A DNA stretch of 64,000 nucleotides from Coffea arabica (Eukaryota > Streptophyta > Magnoliopsida > Gentianales > Rubiaceae). The stretch's first letter is position 1. Each line of letters starts with the position of its first letter. The stretch lies in assembly GCF_036785885.1 (NCBI RefSeq), contig NC_092323.1, positions 14,454,501-14,518,500 of the forward strand, read 5' to 3'. Below are positions 11,140 to 22,100 of this stretch, piece after piece. The notes under the pieces were generated by a model that made no database searches, had not been told where the DNA came from, and worked only from the letters and a program-made list of their open reading frames with translations. The translations under genes and the position numbers were made by a program.

Positions 11140-11445
11140 AAGCTGCTTGTAAAGGTACTAATTAATTACTTCTTGAAGATGAAAAATCACGTCTTCAGTT
11201 AGTCTTTATTCTTGTAAGCAGCCATAAAAATCAAATCAAAGCCGACCATAATGCTATAAACTTGACCAGTATGATGTATAATATTTGCATATTAAGCAAC
11301 TTGTAAAGGTGTTAATTCATTAGTTCTCAAAGATGACAAATCACGCCTTTAGTCTCTATTCTTACTAAGCAGCTGTAAAGATCAAATTAAACCCGACACA
11401 TAATGCTATAAAATTGAACGGTATGATGTATAATATTTGCATGTT
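11140..11445. repeat. Two-copy tandem duplication, period about 154 bp
   Basis: Copy 1 (11140-11293) and copy 2 (11294-11445) share AAGC..CTTGTAAAGGT, AAATCACG, TATTCTT, TAATGCTATAAA and GTATGATGTATAATATTTGCAT. They have clearly diverged, so this is an old duplication. No function is evident. Confidence 0.7.
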
Positions 11446-12480
11446 TCTCAGTACTACTTAATATATGATAAAAATAAATATGAAAAAGAAAGTTATTTAT
11501 CTTGAATATAGAATACAAAAATTTTTGGGAGTCCGACTAACAAGCTTCTAGTATATATCTAACAATCGACATTGGAAAAGTTATTTGATTTTCAATTTTT
11601 CTTCAGAGTCAATATAAGCTCGTTAATTCCGTGTTCTAATCGTGCAATTAACTAATTACACTCTCTGGACAGGTTTTTAAGGTCTCGATTTGTTAGTCGA
11701 CCCAATTTCCATGTCGGATGGAATTAAGGTAGACAAGGTATATTTGTACGTTAATACTTTAGCGTCCATGTTAATATCTTAGTGTCCACATTTAGTCTTT
11801 TGTGGGTGTATTTATTGCATTACTTCTTAAAGCATATGGTCCAATCTCCACCGGTAATTTTTTTCCTTTTTTTTTTGGTTGACAAGAGAACCCGTAGCTG
11901 CTACTCGAAAGTGCGCACTGGATAAACTCTTCCCCGTGCAATAGCCCGCCATGTGCATGAGGCCATAGGCATTATATTTTCACTCATTTTTCCAAGAGTA
12001 GAATGAGACTGAATATTAGAAGAAACTCTACTAAATTATTGACTACTCCATTCTCCATTGGGGTGATAGTTCAGTAGTTGATTGATGTCTGCTACCGTAG
12101 AAGAAGTCCAAAATCTAACATTGAAATGAAAAAAAATAACCATCTCAATCCGAGCTTATGCCAACATACTAACTGAGATACTAAGTTGTAAACATTAACA
12201 TACAGAAACACTTCTGCCTTTTTTTTTCCTGCCAAGTATTGTCTCACTATATATTGCTTAAATTACCAATTCGGTGTAGTTGCCTTCAATGTACTAAGTC
12301 AACAATAAGTCAAACTAATCTTGCAACACAAAAAAATAAAAAATAAAAAATAAAATACAAGCAGATTAATTTAGTTTAATATCCAATATCACTACTTTGC
12401 CATTCCACTTGAAACTAAAGAACCTCGTTGAGTTTACTTTTCTAATAAAGCAAAAAGTATGAGAGAAATAAAGTGCCACC
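11446..12480. other. Intergenic, with a possible minus-strand SINE relic
   Basis: At about 11865-11970 a T-run is followed by GGTTGACAAGAGAACCCGTAG and GTGCGCACTGGATAAACTC. This resembles a common plant SINE body in reverse orientation with its A-tail. I could not confirm ends or a target duplication. The rest shows nothing recognisable. Confidence 0.35.
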
Positions 12481-12488
12481 TATATATA

Positions 12489-12489
<1 letters not shown>

Positions 12490-12528
<39 letters not shown>

Positions 12529-12532
12529 AAAA
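12490..12532. repeat. Homopolymer C29/A14 tract
   Basis: An unbroken run of 29 C is followed directly by 14 A. Its length is likely unreliable in the sequence read, and the frame across it (PPPPPKKKK) is not a gene. Confidence 0.85.
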
Positions 12533-13246
12533 GAAAACCCCACAAACAAAAATTTTGGTTAGATCACCTTTAGTCACTAAATTATTTAAGGATCTAATTT
12601 TGTGTACTGAATTTCTTTTCTTCTTCGTTGTCTCAGTTGGATCTTACAATAGTCATTGCACGTAATTGTTGCCATTTTTTTGAGAAAATGCAATTACGAA
12701 ACTATTTCAGAGTTTGATTTCACCTATTAATTAAATTTGTCTTCTTTTTCTCTCTTAATTTTTTTTTTTTTGGTGTCCTTATACACATAGAATTCTTAAT
12801 ATGTATTAGGGATTTCTTGAAAACTGAAGGACATGCATGCCCATGATATGATAGTATGCAAGGGACATCAACTCAGTTAACTTAAGAAATGACCAAGAAA
12901 GCATGTTTAAGAGTTCAATGAGTAAACTGACCCAAAAAATAAGTAAATAAATAAGAAGGTCTGGAGGAAAAAGCAAACTTTTGACATTGTTTGGTGACAT
13001 ATTTTGACTTCCACTTGATAAACCATACAAAAACAAAGATACTGCAATACAAAAGTATCTGGCACCCTTAGTACATCAAAATCAAAAGGTAGAGACATAG
13101 AATATCTAACTCACATATTATAATACAAAAAAACACCTGTAGGAGTTTATACTATCCAAGATTCTTAGTGGCTTTCTTTAGAAGGAAAAAAAAAAAAAAA
13201 AGAACCGAGGCTAATTCATTAGATGTTTCAGAACATCTGATTAATC
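12533..13246. other. 3' flank of glutaredoxin unit 3
   Basis: No gene is recognised. The last 150 bp resemble other unit 3' flanks (TAGTACATCAAAATCA, GTAGGAGTTTATACT). Confidence 0.5.
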
Positions 13247-13555
13247 TCACATCCATATAGCGTTGGCCTTGATAAGCAGTGGCTTCAACTTGCCCTGAAC
13301 ATTGAGGCTCATAACCTCATCAGAACCACCAACAAAAAGCTTCCCTATGAAAACAGCAGGAACACTTGGATGGCATCCTAATGCTAGCAACGCATTCTCG
13401 ATTTCCTTTCCTTTTGGATGTTGATCAAGCTCATAAACCGTAGGATTCGCCCCGAAGCTGCTTAACAACATCTTTATAGCATGGGAAATGCAGCAGTTGC
13501 TCTTGCTGAAGATCACCACTGGCTTTTCTGACCCCAATCTCCTCACTGCTTCCAT
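13247..13555 (-). CDS. CC-type (class III) glutaredoxin, copy 3
   Basis: An intact 102-aa glutaredoxin with CCIS (21-24), SVP (64-66), GGSD (76-79) and AIWM (99-102). The open frame continues upstream without a stop to a Met at 13693, which would give 148 aa. I chose the downstream ATG at 13555 because it matches all sister copies, and the upstream extension is not conserved and falls in the segment just downstream of the TATA box at 13649-13656, where the leader is expected. If the upstream ATG were used, the extra 46 residues would be a hydrophobic, unconserved leader. The proximal block is farther away than in other units (about 475 bp), implying a small insertion. Confidence 0.94.
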   Translation of the reverse strand: MEAVRRLGSEKPVVIFSKSNCCISHAIKMLLSSFGANPTVYELDQHPKGKEIENALLALGCHPSVPAVFIGKLFVGGSDEVMSLNVQGKLKPLLIKANAIWM

Positions 13556-13648
13556 CCTAATATTGGGATTGAAAATTTGCACTAGTAGTATTTGATTTGA
13601 GGGGAATTTTAAGGCTTGCTTTGAGGAAAATATTGAAGTGCATGCAGG

Positions 13649-13656
13649 TATATATA
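13649..13656 (-). promoter_or_regulatory. TATA box of glutaredoxin copy 3
   Basis: TATATATA lies 94-101 bp upstream of the chosen ATG. Its position argues against translation from the upstream Met at 13693. Confidence 0.7.
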
Positions 13657-14029
13657 GAAGGTTACCTGAGAATGATTGCAGTAATTTTCTCAAGGAAACA
13701 CTAAAAGGGTTCTAAGATCTTGTTACAAAAATTGATGCCTGGAGCATATCAGCCACTATACGGAAAAAATTGACAGGTCCTGAGGCTATGAATCCTCTGT
13801 TACACACTAATGTATAATACCTATGTTACACCTATAAATCCTCTATTATACATTAAAGTATAACACCTATGTTATATATTTTGAAACATTGATACGTGTA
13901 CTTTTCAAGAGTTCAACTTAGCTAGAAACATAATGATAATAATTCAAAAGGAACAGACGTCAATACATCAAAGGGCATAAAATGAATGTTGCATACTATG
14001 GTGCACCAGAAAACCCGTTGCCATCTCAC

Positions 14030-14175
14030 GACTACATAGAATCTCAACTTGCTTGAAGATTCTGAAATGGAAAGTTATAGTGGATGATAACAGTCTTTTG
14101 CCTTTACTGATTCTGAGTGCGGAATGGTACACAGCCCATGGTTTCGATAGACAAGTCAAAATCAGAAAAATATTG
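14030..14175 (-). promoter_or_regulatory. Proximal conserved non-coding block, unit 3
   Basis: Shares GAATCTCAACTTGCTTGAAG, GTGGATGATAACAGTC, TTTTGCCTTTACT and CATGG with the other units, most closely with the block above the frameshifted copy. Confidence 0.55.
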
Positions 14176-15340
14176 ATTATTCTTTCTCTAATCATGTACT
14201 GAATTTTCCACGATTGACAGGTTTCATAATATGCCCCCTAACTGTCCAATTTAACATGTTTTCACAATTATTGTACAAAATTCTATGATCCAAATTTACA
14301 AAATTAATCCAAATCCTAGTTACTATTTCTATTCCTTTCAGTATGATCGGGCAGTGGCATATTTTGGCAAGTCAATAACGATTAAGATTAATCCAGATCC
14401 TATGTAGTTCAAAAAAAAATGAAATGGTAGTTTTTTTTTTTTTATCTAATTCAATAACGATGATAAAATTCAATAACGATCATATTGTTTGATCTAATTT
14501 GCATACTGATTGGACTTCTCCAAATGAACAGAACATGATACCTTTTGCCTGTGGGCATCCAAATGAATTTGTTAATGTTGCTGACAAATGATATAATTAT
14601 TTTCTGTCTTTTATTTAAATAGGTTACTTTTACTGATATATCTTGGACCAGTAATTCCAAATGAAAATTGGATTCATGTAACAAGAGAAAGATTTCTCAT
14701 TCCGTAGCCGGGAAGATATGTAGCTATTCTACATCTGAACCAAATTCTTTATGAGAATATCTTTCTAACTGCTCTAGAACAATTAGAAGATTCTGTAGAA
14801 GAAATATGAGGTTCTGTAAGGGATACAAATGGAAGTAAATTTATAAAACATTCCTAGAAAAAAATCTGCCAATTAAACTTTACTTCAAACTTATTAAGTT
14901 ATAGAAATTTGTAAAGAATATCAAAACAGTTTTAAGAAAAAAAAAAAAGAGGTTCCGAGAAAGTAAAAAGAAGATCTTAATTTATACAAGTTACTAATTT
15001 TAAAAAAGAATCAATTTGATTGAGCAAAAGAAGTTTCTCGGTTTGGATTAGTTATTTTTGGAGTGTTTTTGAAATATTTTATTGTAGTAATATAGGTGAA
15101 AAACTTTTACTATAACTATTTTTGAAAGTATTTTTGAAATATTTTGCTATAGCAATAATTCGATTTTATTTGTGTATTATTGTAACACTGTATATGAAAA
15201 TTTTATTTTTCAAAAAATGACCAATACAAACGCAGAGGTTACTTTTTTATCCAGATGACTGACCCCTCAATAAAAAGAGGAGCCTCTCACCCAAAAGAAT
15301 TATATCATAATCTAAACGAGACTTTTGACTAAATCAAATA
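14176..15340. other. Intergenic, no recognisable gene
   Basis: AT-rich spacer between the proximal and distal blocks of unit 3. Small unsupported frames only. Confidence 0.5.
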
Positions 15341-15349
15341 ACGGGCATG

Positions 15350-15495
15350 TTACATGGATCCGTACAAAAGGGAGAAGAAGGAACCAAGAAGTGCTCAAGC
15401 AGATTCTCCATTTCTGAGCAAAGGCCAAGAGAGATGCCTTTCTTGATTTTCTCCACATGATAAATGGACTAAGTAATGTGGATGATTCAATCATA
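15350..15495 (-). promoter_or_regulatory. Distal conserved non-coding block, unit 3
   Basis: The best-preserved representative: GGATCCGTACAAAAGGGAG, ACCAAGAAG, GCTCAAGCAGATTCTCCA, GAGATGCCTTTCTTGATTTT, CTCCACATGATAAATGGAC. It lies about 1.8 kb upstream of copy 3. Confidence 0.55.
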
Positions 15496-16037
15496 TTTAT
15501 CCATCAAATCTCATCAAATATTCCTTGGAAAAAAGATGGCAGTTAATGGCGCTGAGGGTCGGTTTGGTATCCTCTTTTTGTAATAATTTAATTAATGGGC
15601 TAGTAATTCTCTTTCTATATAGCTTGGATCAACCTCAAAGATCGATAGCTATAGATAAAACCAAGTATGCTTAGCAAAGCTAGTGCCCATGTTATGTAGG
15701 GAGAGTGTGAATTGTAGATCTTTTATGTCGACTATTTGGCACAAAATCCTCAGTGTTCAGTTGCCGCATCAAGGGCATATATCCTATGAAAAAAATGGCA
15801 TTAGAATTGCCAAAAAGCAACAATTGCGTAGCTCAATCTTAAACAGCTGTAAAATGCGCAGACGATGAAAGCTTTCCAACATAAAATTCTGACTACTAGA
15901 AGAGAATCATATGTAGCTGCGTACTTCCTTCATCAAAAAGCAAAGAACATGATTTAGGACACAGTTACATCTTAAGTTAATGTGTTTTTATCTTAAATTA
16001 ATGTTGTACACACTGAAAACGTAATAAATTGTTTATA

Positions 16038-16510
16038 CTCCCTCCGTCCCGTTTTGTTAGTCTTGGTTTTTTTTTCACACAGATTAAGAAAGTGTAATTA
16101 ATTTGGTTGGAAACATAAATTTAGATTAATAATTTCCTAAAATACCCTTATGCTAATCACGAAGAGTGCCAATTAATATCAGTTACAGCTAATGGTGCCA
16201 ATAAATATCAGTTACCGTCAATAGTGCACCGCCAATAGTTACCGCCAATAGTGCACCATGATTGTTTCAATTACCGCCAATAGTGCCAATAAATAACAAA
16301 GATAGACTTTTCATTTATCTATGTATTGGAAAAGCTCAATGTATTCAATGTAGTGGGTTAGTATTTAATAACAATGTATTAATAACAAGATATTTAATAA
16401 GGTTATTTTAGACAATTTGAAAGATTACTACATTCCTTAATGGGAAAGTGGACTACAATTTGGAACAGACGAAAAAGGAAAACAAGACTAACAAAACGGG
16501 ACGGAGGGAG
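16038..16510. mobile_element. Stowaway/mariner-type MITE
   Basis: A 473-bp element with near-perfect inverted ends (CTCCCTCCGTCCCGTTTTGT at left, its complement at right) and flanking TA dinucleotides, the target duplication of Tc1/mariner elements. The interior carries several GCCAATA repeats. It has no coding capacity. Confidence 0.9.
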
Positions 16511-16539
16511 TATCATGTAGGTGTAGTGATACGAACCTG

Positions 16540-17240
16540 ACTCTCCAAACTCCCGCTTTTCAAAGAGACAATTTGACTAGACAGTGAAAAGACCTATGTT
16601 GACCAAGTTATGGATAATATTGGGATGGAAAATAGGGTAGGCCGGTCACAATTTAGGTGAATACCAAACTGATATGACACTCAATCCACTCAAAAATCCT
16701 CACTTGAGATGAACCAAAATTTGAAAGACAAGAGTTTCCACTTAAACTTGAAGAAAGAACGAAATTTCAAGTTTCATTCATTTGAATCGACCGTCTATTA
16801 CAATGATGTTTAAAACCTTATATAGGCAAAACCCTAACCTAAACCGAAATCCAAATCGAACTTGGACTGATTTCACTTATTTAATAACTAATCTATTGGA
16901 TTCAACTAAATTAACGGCCCATTAAGTTCAAAACTTAACACAAGATTGGCCATTTTATTGACTAAATACATCTAACCAAATTACTTAGTAAAAAGTCAAA
17001 CAATAATTACTTAAAACAGACAAAATAGGAAAAATCCTAAAAGAAATTAATGACACAAAAACCGCAGATGGATTACACATAAATTCCACTGGTTAAATGG
17101 ACCGGTTTGTGAGCAATAATTTAATCTTCCTTCTCGAGCTAAGTCAACATCTTCCAAGTTTCTTGCTTGAACCTCCTTGCATTCGAATTAAATTAATGGA
17201 AATTTGAAAAGGTTTCTTAATCCGTCCTGCACAAGCTTTA
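16540..17240 (-). mobile_element. LTR-like relic
   Basis: Read on the minus strand, this has a TATA-type box (CCTATATAAGG near 16838 to 16828) followed by a leader with repeated GAATGAA..GAAACTTG motifs and a GACCGGCC segment, arranged like an LTR R-U5. The ends and a target duplication are not resolved. It should be treated as a low-confidence fossil. Confidence 0.3.
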
Positions 17241-18590
17241 ATGTCCATATCATGTAGACTATATATATGTTTATATGAGTTTTTCTAACGAGTGTCTATT
17301 AAACATTTGTTAACATAGCTAAATGCCAACTAACCTACCATGCATGTAAACAATATAACAATTATCATCACTTTTCTTTACCTTTATATACTTTCCCTAA
17401 TTAATCATACATTTCCAAAGATCTAACACCTAAAATACGTCTTCACCATTGTTCATTGAACATCCATTAGACAAACCCTGTGTGTATATCACAAGACAGA
17501 ATACTGCAATTCCAATCCACTTTCAAATTAATTTGCAATAAATTTCTCCAATCATTTCAATGTCTTGTATATCCTCCAATTCTCGTGTTGCTTCTTGACC
17601 ATCGAACATCTCATGATGCCCGTGCAGCTATACCTTTTTATTTTTATTTTTATTTTTTTTATGAATCCACACAAATTGTGCGTACAATAAACCATATATG
17701 TGGGATAAGTAATACACATATCTTTAACATCAGAAGCACCTTTAGAGTGACCTCTTAACCAGCTCGAGTAAGTATGCTGGTTGACACAACATTCTTACTT
17801 AGTTACTGATTTTCAAGGTATCCTAACATAAAACTAAAAGGTCCCTCAAGTCATGGATCAAATTTTCTTACTTTACAATACACCTAAATTTTCTTCAATT
17901 GTTCTCGATGCATCAATTTTTTCAATGTGGTAAATTAATCGATTAAGTTCGCCCAAATTGAATATGATTTTTAATGGGGTAACATGTTTCTGCGTCAAAA
18001 GATAATTTAACCGCCAATAACCGATGACTTGTGGATTGAGGAGGGAAAAAAATTCACTAGAGGAGATATCTGTCCATAGATCATTAATTTTATAAGCCCA
18101 TAATTGTCCCACTATTTCTATGTGTGAAAATATATTTTTTTTTTCTTTTTTAAGCAAATGATGGATTTTAAGGCTATCTTTATAATTTCAGTGCAACATG
18201 TATACCTAAGTTGTCAAAATTCGTTCAATTTGAGGTTGATTGGTCGATTGTATCATGAATTCGGAGTTTTGCACCCAGTTCTTACTCCTGGACCTCAACT
18301 GCTGTTTCCACAACTAGAGAAGCACTCATTGGCATTTCACACTAATATAAATTAAGTTGATTTTCTTCATCACTAAATTGGTTAATTTTTTTTTAACAAA
18401 AAAAATTGAAGCAAATTAATCATTGTCAACAAATTTGCTTTTTAGCATTATTGCAACACATATTTGCATACACTTGATTGCAAAACTTTGACTGCTGAGC
18501 GATCCCGTGAAGAATAAAGGCTAGCAAGAATGGTTTTTGGTTGGAAAGAGAGAACAAGGGGAAAAAAATGAAAAATTAACAAAACCCAAA
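17241..18590. other. Intergenic, includes outer repeat block D of unit 3
   Basis: Bases about 17490-17640 (TTTCAATGTCTTGTATAT, CATCTCATGATGC) are similar to 23030-23170 and 35470-35640, placed in each case beyond the distal block of a glutaredoxin unit. They share no long common frame. This is evidence that the duplicated unit was several kilobases long. Confidence 0.5.
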
Positions 18591-18597
18591 ATTGTAT

Positions 18598-18661
18598 TCA
18601 GCTGCCGGGATTCGAACCCGATGAGTTTCACTTGAGCCAATTTGATAAGTGCCACAGCGGA
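18598..18661 (-). other. tRNA-like element A
   Basis: On the minus strand, TCCGCTG pairs with CAGCTGA (one mismatch) as an acceptor-like stem around a T-arm with stem CGGG/CCCG and loop TTCGAAT. A box A-like TGGCTCAAGTG and a box B GGTTCGAATCC are both present but only about 10 nt apart, so the D/anticodon region is too short for a normal tRNA (64 nt in total). Not a functional tRNA by inspection. Confidence 0.5.
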
Positions 18662-18671
18662 TTTACCATGA

Positions 18672-18733
18672 GATATATGATATATGTTTTATCCAACCGT
18701 GATAGTATATACACTGGCAGTGTATATAAAATT
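18672..18733. mobile_element. MITE-like fragment (TATACACTG family), copy B
   Basis: One arm only: CCAACCGTGATAGTATATAC followed by ACTGGCAGTGTATATAAA, closely matching the right half of the copy at 31329-31480. Confidence 0.45.
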
Positions 18734-19239
18734 TACTTTATTTTTATTCCATAATAATATTCGTCTCTTCTTTATAGGGGAAGGGAGTATAAAAGAGAAT
18801 TCCAAGATTTGAGATTTCCCCACTCGCACTATACAAAAAAAAAAAAAAAAAAAAAAAAGAACCTCTTCTTTTTCTTTTATGCATTCTACAGAAATTAATA
18901 ATATGTTCATAAGTCACCTCCCAGACCATGAATTTTCTTGAATGCCAAATTTTAAAAATCCTACTAATATCTATTCGGAGTTTCTTTAATTTTAAGTCCG
19001 TACACACCCATACACACAAAACAATATGGAATTGTAAACTCAACTCGGAAAAAATCACAAAGCCCAGGTTTTTCAAGAACATGTTGAAGTGTGATCCAAT
19101 GATATGCTAAGGCCCAAACAAAAACTCATAAAGTTAACGTATTTTCAACTTTTTTTTTAATCCACTTACTTCTCCCTACATCCTTTCCACCCCTATTCAG
19201 TAAAATTTACATGTAAAATTAAAATTTTCCTTTTTTGAT

Positions 19240-19760
19240 TCGTTAAACTTTGACTGCTGAGCGATCAAGTGAAGAATAAAGGTTGGCAAGAATGGTTTTT
19301 GGTTGGGAAGGGAGAAAAGCGGGAAAGAGCGATCAAGTGAAGAATAAAGCAGAAAAAAAAGAAAAATTAACAAAAATCAAAAAAATGTTTTCCGCTGCCG
19401 GGATTCGAACCCGGAAGAACCCAGTTTGATAAGTGCCACAGCGGATTCACTGCCAGTTGTATACGAGTCTCAGTTGAATTTATTTAAACTATAAAGTTCT
19501 GAAACTCCTGATATCCATCTAATATTTCCTTTTTCCAAAAGTGATCCTTTGAACCCCAATTTCTATCACCAAGTTTTTTTTTTGGTTCCATTCTACCTCT
19601 TCTTTATCTTTTATGCATTCTACAGAAATTAATACTATGTTCAGAAGTTACTTCCCAAACCATGAATTTTCTTGAATGCCAAAATTTAAAAATCCTACTA
19701 ATATCTCTTTGGAGTTTCCTAATTTTAATCCCATTCACTAAAATTTACATGTAAAATTAG
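19240..19760. repeat. Local duplication of 18480-18980 (period about 770 bp)
   Basis: Both segments carry AAACTTTGACTGCTGAGCG, GTGAAGAATAAAGG, GCAAGAATGGTTTTTGGTTGG, a tRNA-like element, TTTTATGCATTCTACAGAAA and CCATGAATTTTCTTGAATGC in the same order. A third, weaker copy lies near 24290-24440. Confidence 0.75.
19391..19445 (-). other. tRNA-like element B
   Basis: Perfect 7-bp acceptor-like stem TCCGCTG/CAGCGGA and perfect 5-bp T-stem CCGGG/CCCGG with loop TTCGAAT. The middle is 10 nt shorter than in element A, so it cannot form a D-arm and an anticodon arm. Confidence 0.5.
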
Positions 19761-20631
19761 AATTTTCCGAATAAATAACTTGTACACAATAAGAACTGTA
19801 ACTCTACTACTATGGGAACTCGAATATATATATATATATATATAGCCTTTTTCCTTTTGGGATTTCAATATGTCGTCAACGACTGACATTGTTAATAGCT
19901 AAATTCGGGGTTGGCTAAATTATTGGTTCAATATAAATACTAATAAGATTCAAATAAAATTTTCCCTACCCTTTTCCGACTTCTTAAATTTTGCTGAAAA
20001 TATTTAAAGATTCAAATAAAATTGTCAATAAATGTCACATCAATGCAGACTTGCTCAATGAATTAGTGAATGCTGCATGTTTTAATACATGGGATGATTA
20101 AATAAACTTAACGGCCATTCTCTAGACAAGTTAGACAAAGAAATGTGTTAGAAAAATGCCAGAGGACAAAATGTAAACTGCAAAGCTATATTCAAAGACT
20201 CAAGATTGAAGAGCCGAACCAAACAATAACTGAACCAGTTCTTTCTCCATTACACTTTAAAATCTAAGGAATTTGGAACATTTTAATAAATTAGCAAAGC
20301 AAAATATATATATTAGAGAAGATAGATTACCGAGGCTCAATTCTTTAACCTCGCAGAAAACAAGATCAAGTGGCTGTGGACTTCCAACCATGTGTTACCA
20401 TGACCACTATAACATTGTTAATTAACGTCCAAATGAAAGTAACATAACATTATCTAACTTTGATGTGAAGTTACAAAACTGGACGAGACTCAAAACCGGT
20501 TCAAACTGAAATTGAATAAAACTGGCAGGAGTCCATGCAAAATCAAAATCCACGTTTAGGTGGCTTTCTTCAAAAGAAAAAAAAAAAAACCGAAGCTGAA
20601 TTGTTTGGATGGAAAAAGTTGTAGGTGATTA
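19761..20631. other. 3' flank of the decayed glutaredoxin
   Basis: No gene. This region is similar in order and content to 31680-32520, the 3' flank of copy 6 (for example TTAGCAAAGCAAAA, ACCATGACCACTATAACAT, CTCAAAACCGGTT, GGAGTCCATGC). Confidence 0.6.
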
Positions 20632-20941
20632 TCACATCCATATAGCCTTGGCCTTGATAAGCAATGGCTTTAACTTGCCCTGGACATTGAGGCTCATAAC
20701 CTCATTGGAACCACCAACAAAGAGCTTCCCTATGAAAACAGCAGGAACACTTGTATGGGATCCTAATGCTAGCAATGCATTCTCGATCTCCCTTCCTTTG
20801 GGATGATAATCAAGCTCAAAAAACAGTAGGATTCGCCCCGAAACTGCATATCAACATCTTAATAGCATGGGATATGCAGCAGTTGCTCTTGCTGAATATC
20901 ACAACTGGCTTTTCTGACCCCAATCTCCTCACTGCTTCCAT
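20632..20941 (-). pseudogene. Frameshifted CC-type glutaredoxin, copy 4
   Basis: The copy aligns from Met to stop with its sisters, but one extra T in the codon-40/41 region shifts the frame: the product would read normally through PTV then F and stop (41 aa). Downstream, the original frame resumes without further stops to AIWM. It spans 310 bp against 309 for intact copies. The downstream part also has GSHTS in place of GCHPS, replacing a cysteine (position 61) conserved in all five intact copies. CCIS is intact in the truncated product. The TATA context (21078-21084) and both upstream blocks remain, so transcription is plausible. This is one recent disabling indel rather than an old ruin; a sequencing error is a possible alternative. 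Confidence 0.9.
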
Positions 20942-21204
20942 TCTGCTTTTGGGAAAAATAAAAATAAAAAGTCGATCGAGAGAAGTGATCAAAGGCTTGA
21001 AAATGTGCACTAATCTTACTTGATTTGATAGGAATTGTAGGACTTGCTTTGATAAAAAAAACTGGAGTGCATGAAGGTATATATGGAATGCTGAAGATGA
21101 ATGCAATAATTTTTTAACGAAAAGATTATAGGGATGCAAAATATTGCTACAAAATTTGATGCCTGGATCAAATCAGCAGCTATATGAAAAACGGTTGATA
21201 TGTC

Positions 21205-21340
21205 CCGACTAGACAGAATCTCAACATGCTTGAAGATTCTGAAGTTGGTTTTTTCATGCAAAAAACAGGAAAGTAATAGATGATAACAGTAGTTTTTTGC
21301 CTTTTATCACATTGGTATATTTCCTTATGCTGTATAAGAA
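21205..21340 (-). promoter_or_regulatory. Proximal conserved non-coding block, unit 4
   Basis: GAATCTCAACATGCTTGAAG, ATGCAAAAAACAGGAAAG, AGATGATAACAG and TTTTTTGCCTTTT match the other units at the same distance (about 265 bp) from the start codon, above a copy whose frame is broken. Confidence 0.5.
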
Positions 21341-21974
21341 TCAGTTGTGATCAAAGAGGGTTTGAATTTCAACTGTATGGATAAAAGGGCTTTTTCGGAA
21401 TGTGAAATGTTGTATAGTTTTTTTTAAAGTTTTTGGTACAATTGAGGGCAGCATGTGTTTAGATATATTTATCAAAATGCCCTCATTTTAGTACATTTAA
21501 AACTTTGATTTATGCGATAATTTCAGAAACCTCCCCTGAGCTTTGTCATAATATCACTCAACTCCTCTCAAGTTTTTAAAATCTCACTTACCTCCCCTCA
21601 AGTTTTAATCCAGAATTTGAGTCAATCATCTAGTTAATTTCTTGCCAAGCGATAAATGCATCACAAGACTATATTTTAGATTAAAAGTGTGTTTAATTAA
21701 ATCCTACGCCTCTCTCGATGGTCATAAGAGTTCAAGTAAATCCATTAAAATTCTCAATAATATAGGTGTATTACACATAATTTAACATATTCTCGTGATT
21801 AATCTATGTGTGTTTATCTATTTATTGCACGGTTGTATCTCATTTCTCAAGAGAAAAAGAAGCTATTGTTTATCTAGTTGACTGACCCCTAGCCTCAATA
21901 GCAAAAAGAATCTCCCACCCAAATCTAGAAACAGCGTAGAATCCTTGACTAAACCAAACGAGGGGCATGCCATA

Positions 21975-22100
21975 AGGCTCAGTATTTAGAAGGGAGAAGA
22001 AGGTACCAAGAAGGGCTCAAGCAGATTCTCCACGATCTTGAGACTCGCCCACCATAGATGCCTTTCAAGATTTTCTCCACATGATAAGTGGACTAAGTAA
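21975..22100 (-). promoter_or_regulatory. Distal conserved non-coding block, unit 4
   Basis: AGAAGGGAGAAGAAGGTACC, GGGCTCAAGCAGATTCTCCA, AGATGCCTTTC and TTTTCTCCACATGATAAG are shared with the unit 3 and unit 6 blocks. It lies about 1.1 kb upstream of the decayed gene. Confidence 0.5.

Noticed and set aside
12459-12665. 68-aa frame with poly-Pro and poly-Lys
   Set aside because: Produced by the C29/A14 homopolymer; no conservation or domain.
18601-18660. A genuine tRNA gene
   Set aside because: Box B and a T-arm are clear, but the D-arm and a full anticodon arm cannot be formed and the length is only 64 nt, so it is listed as tRNA-like.
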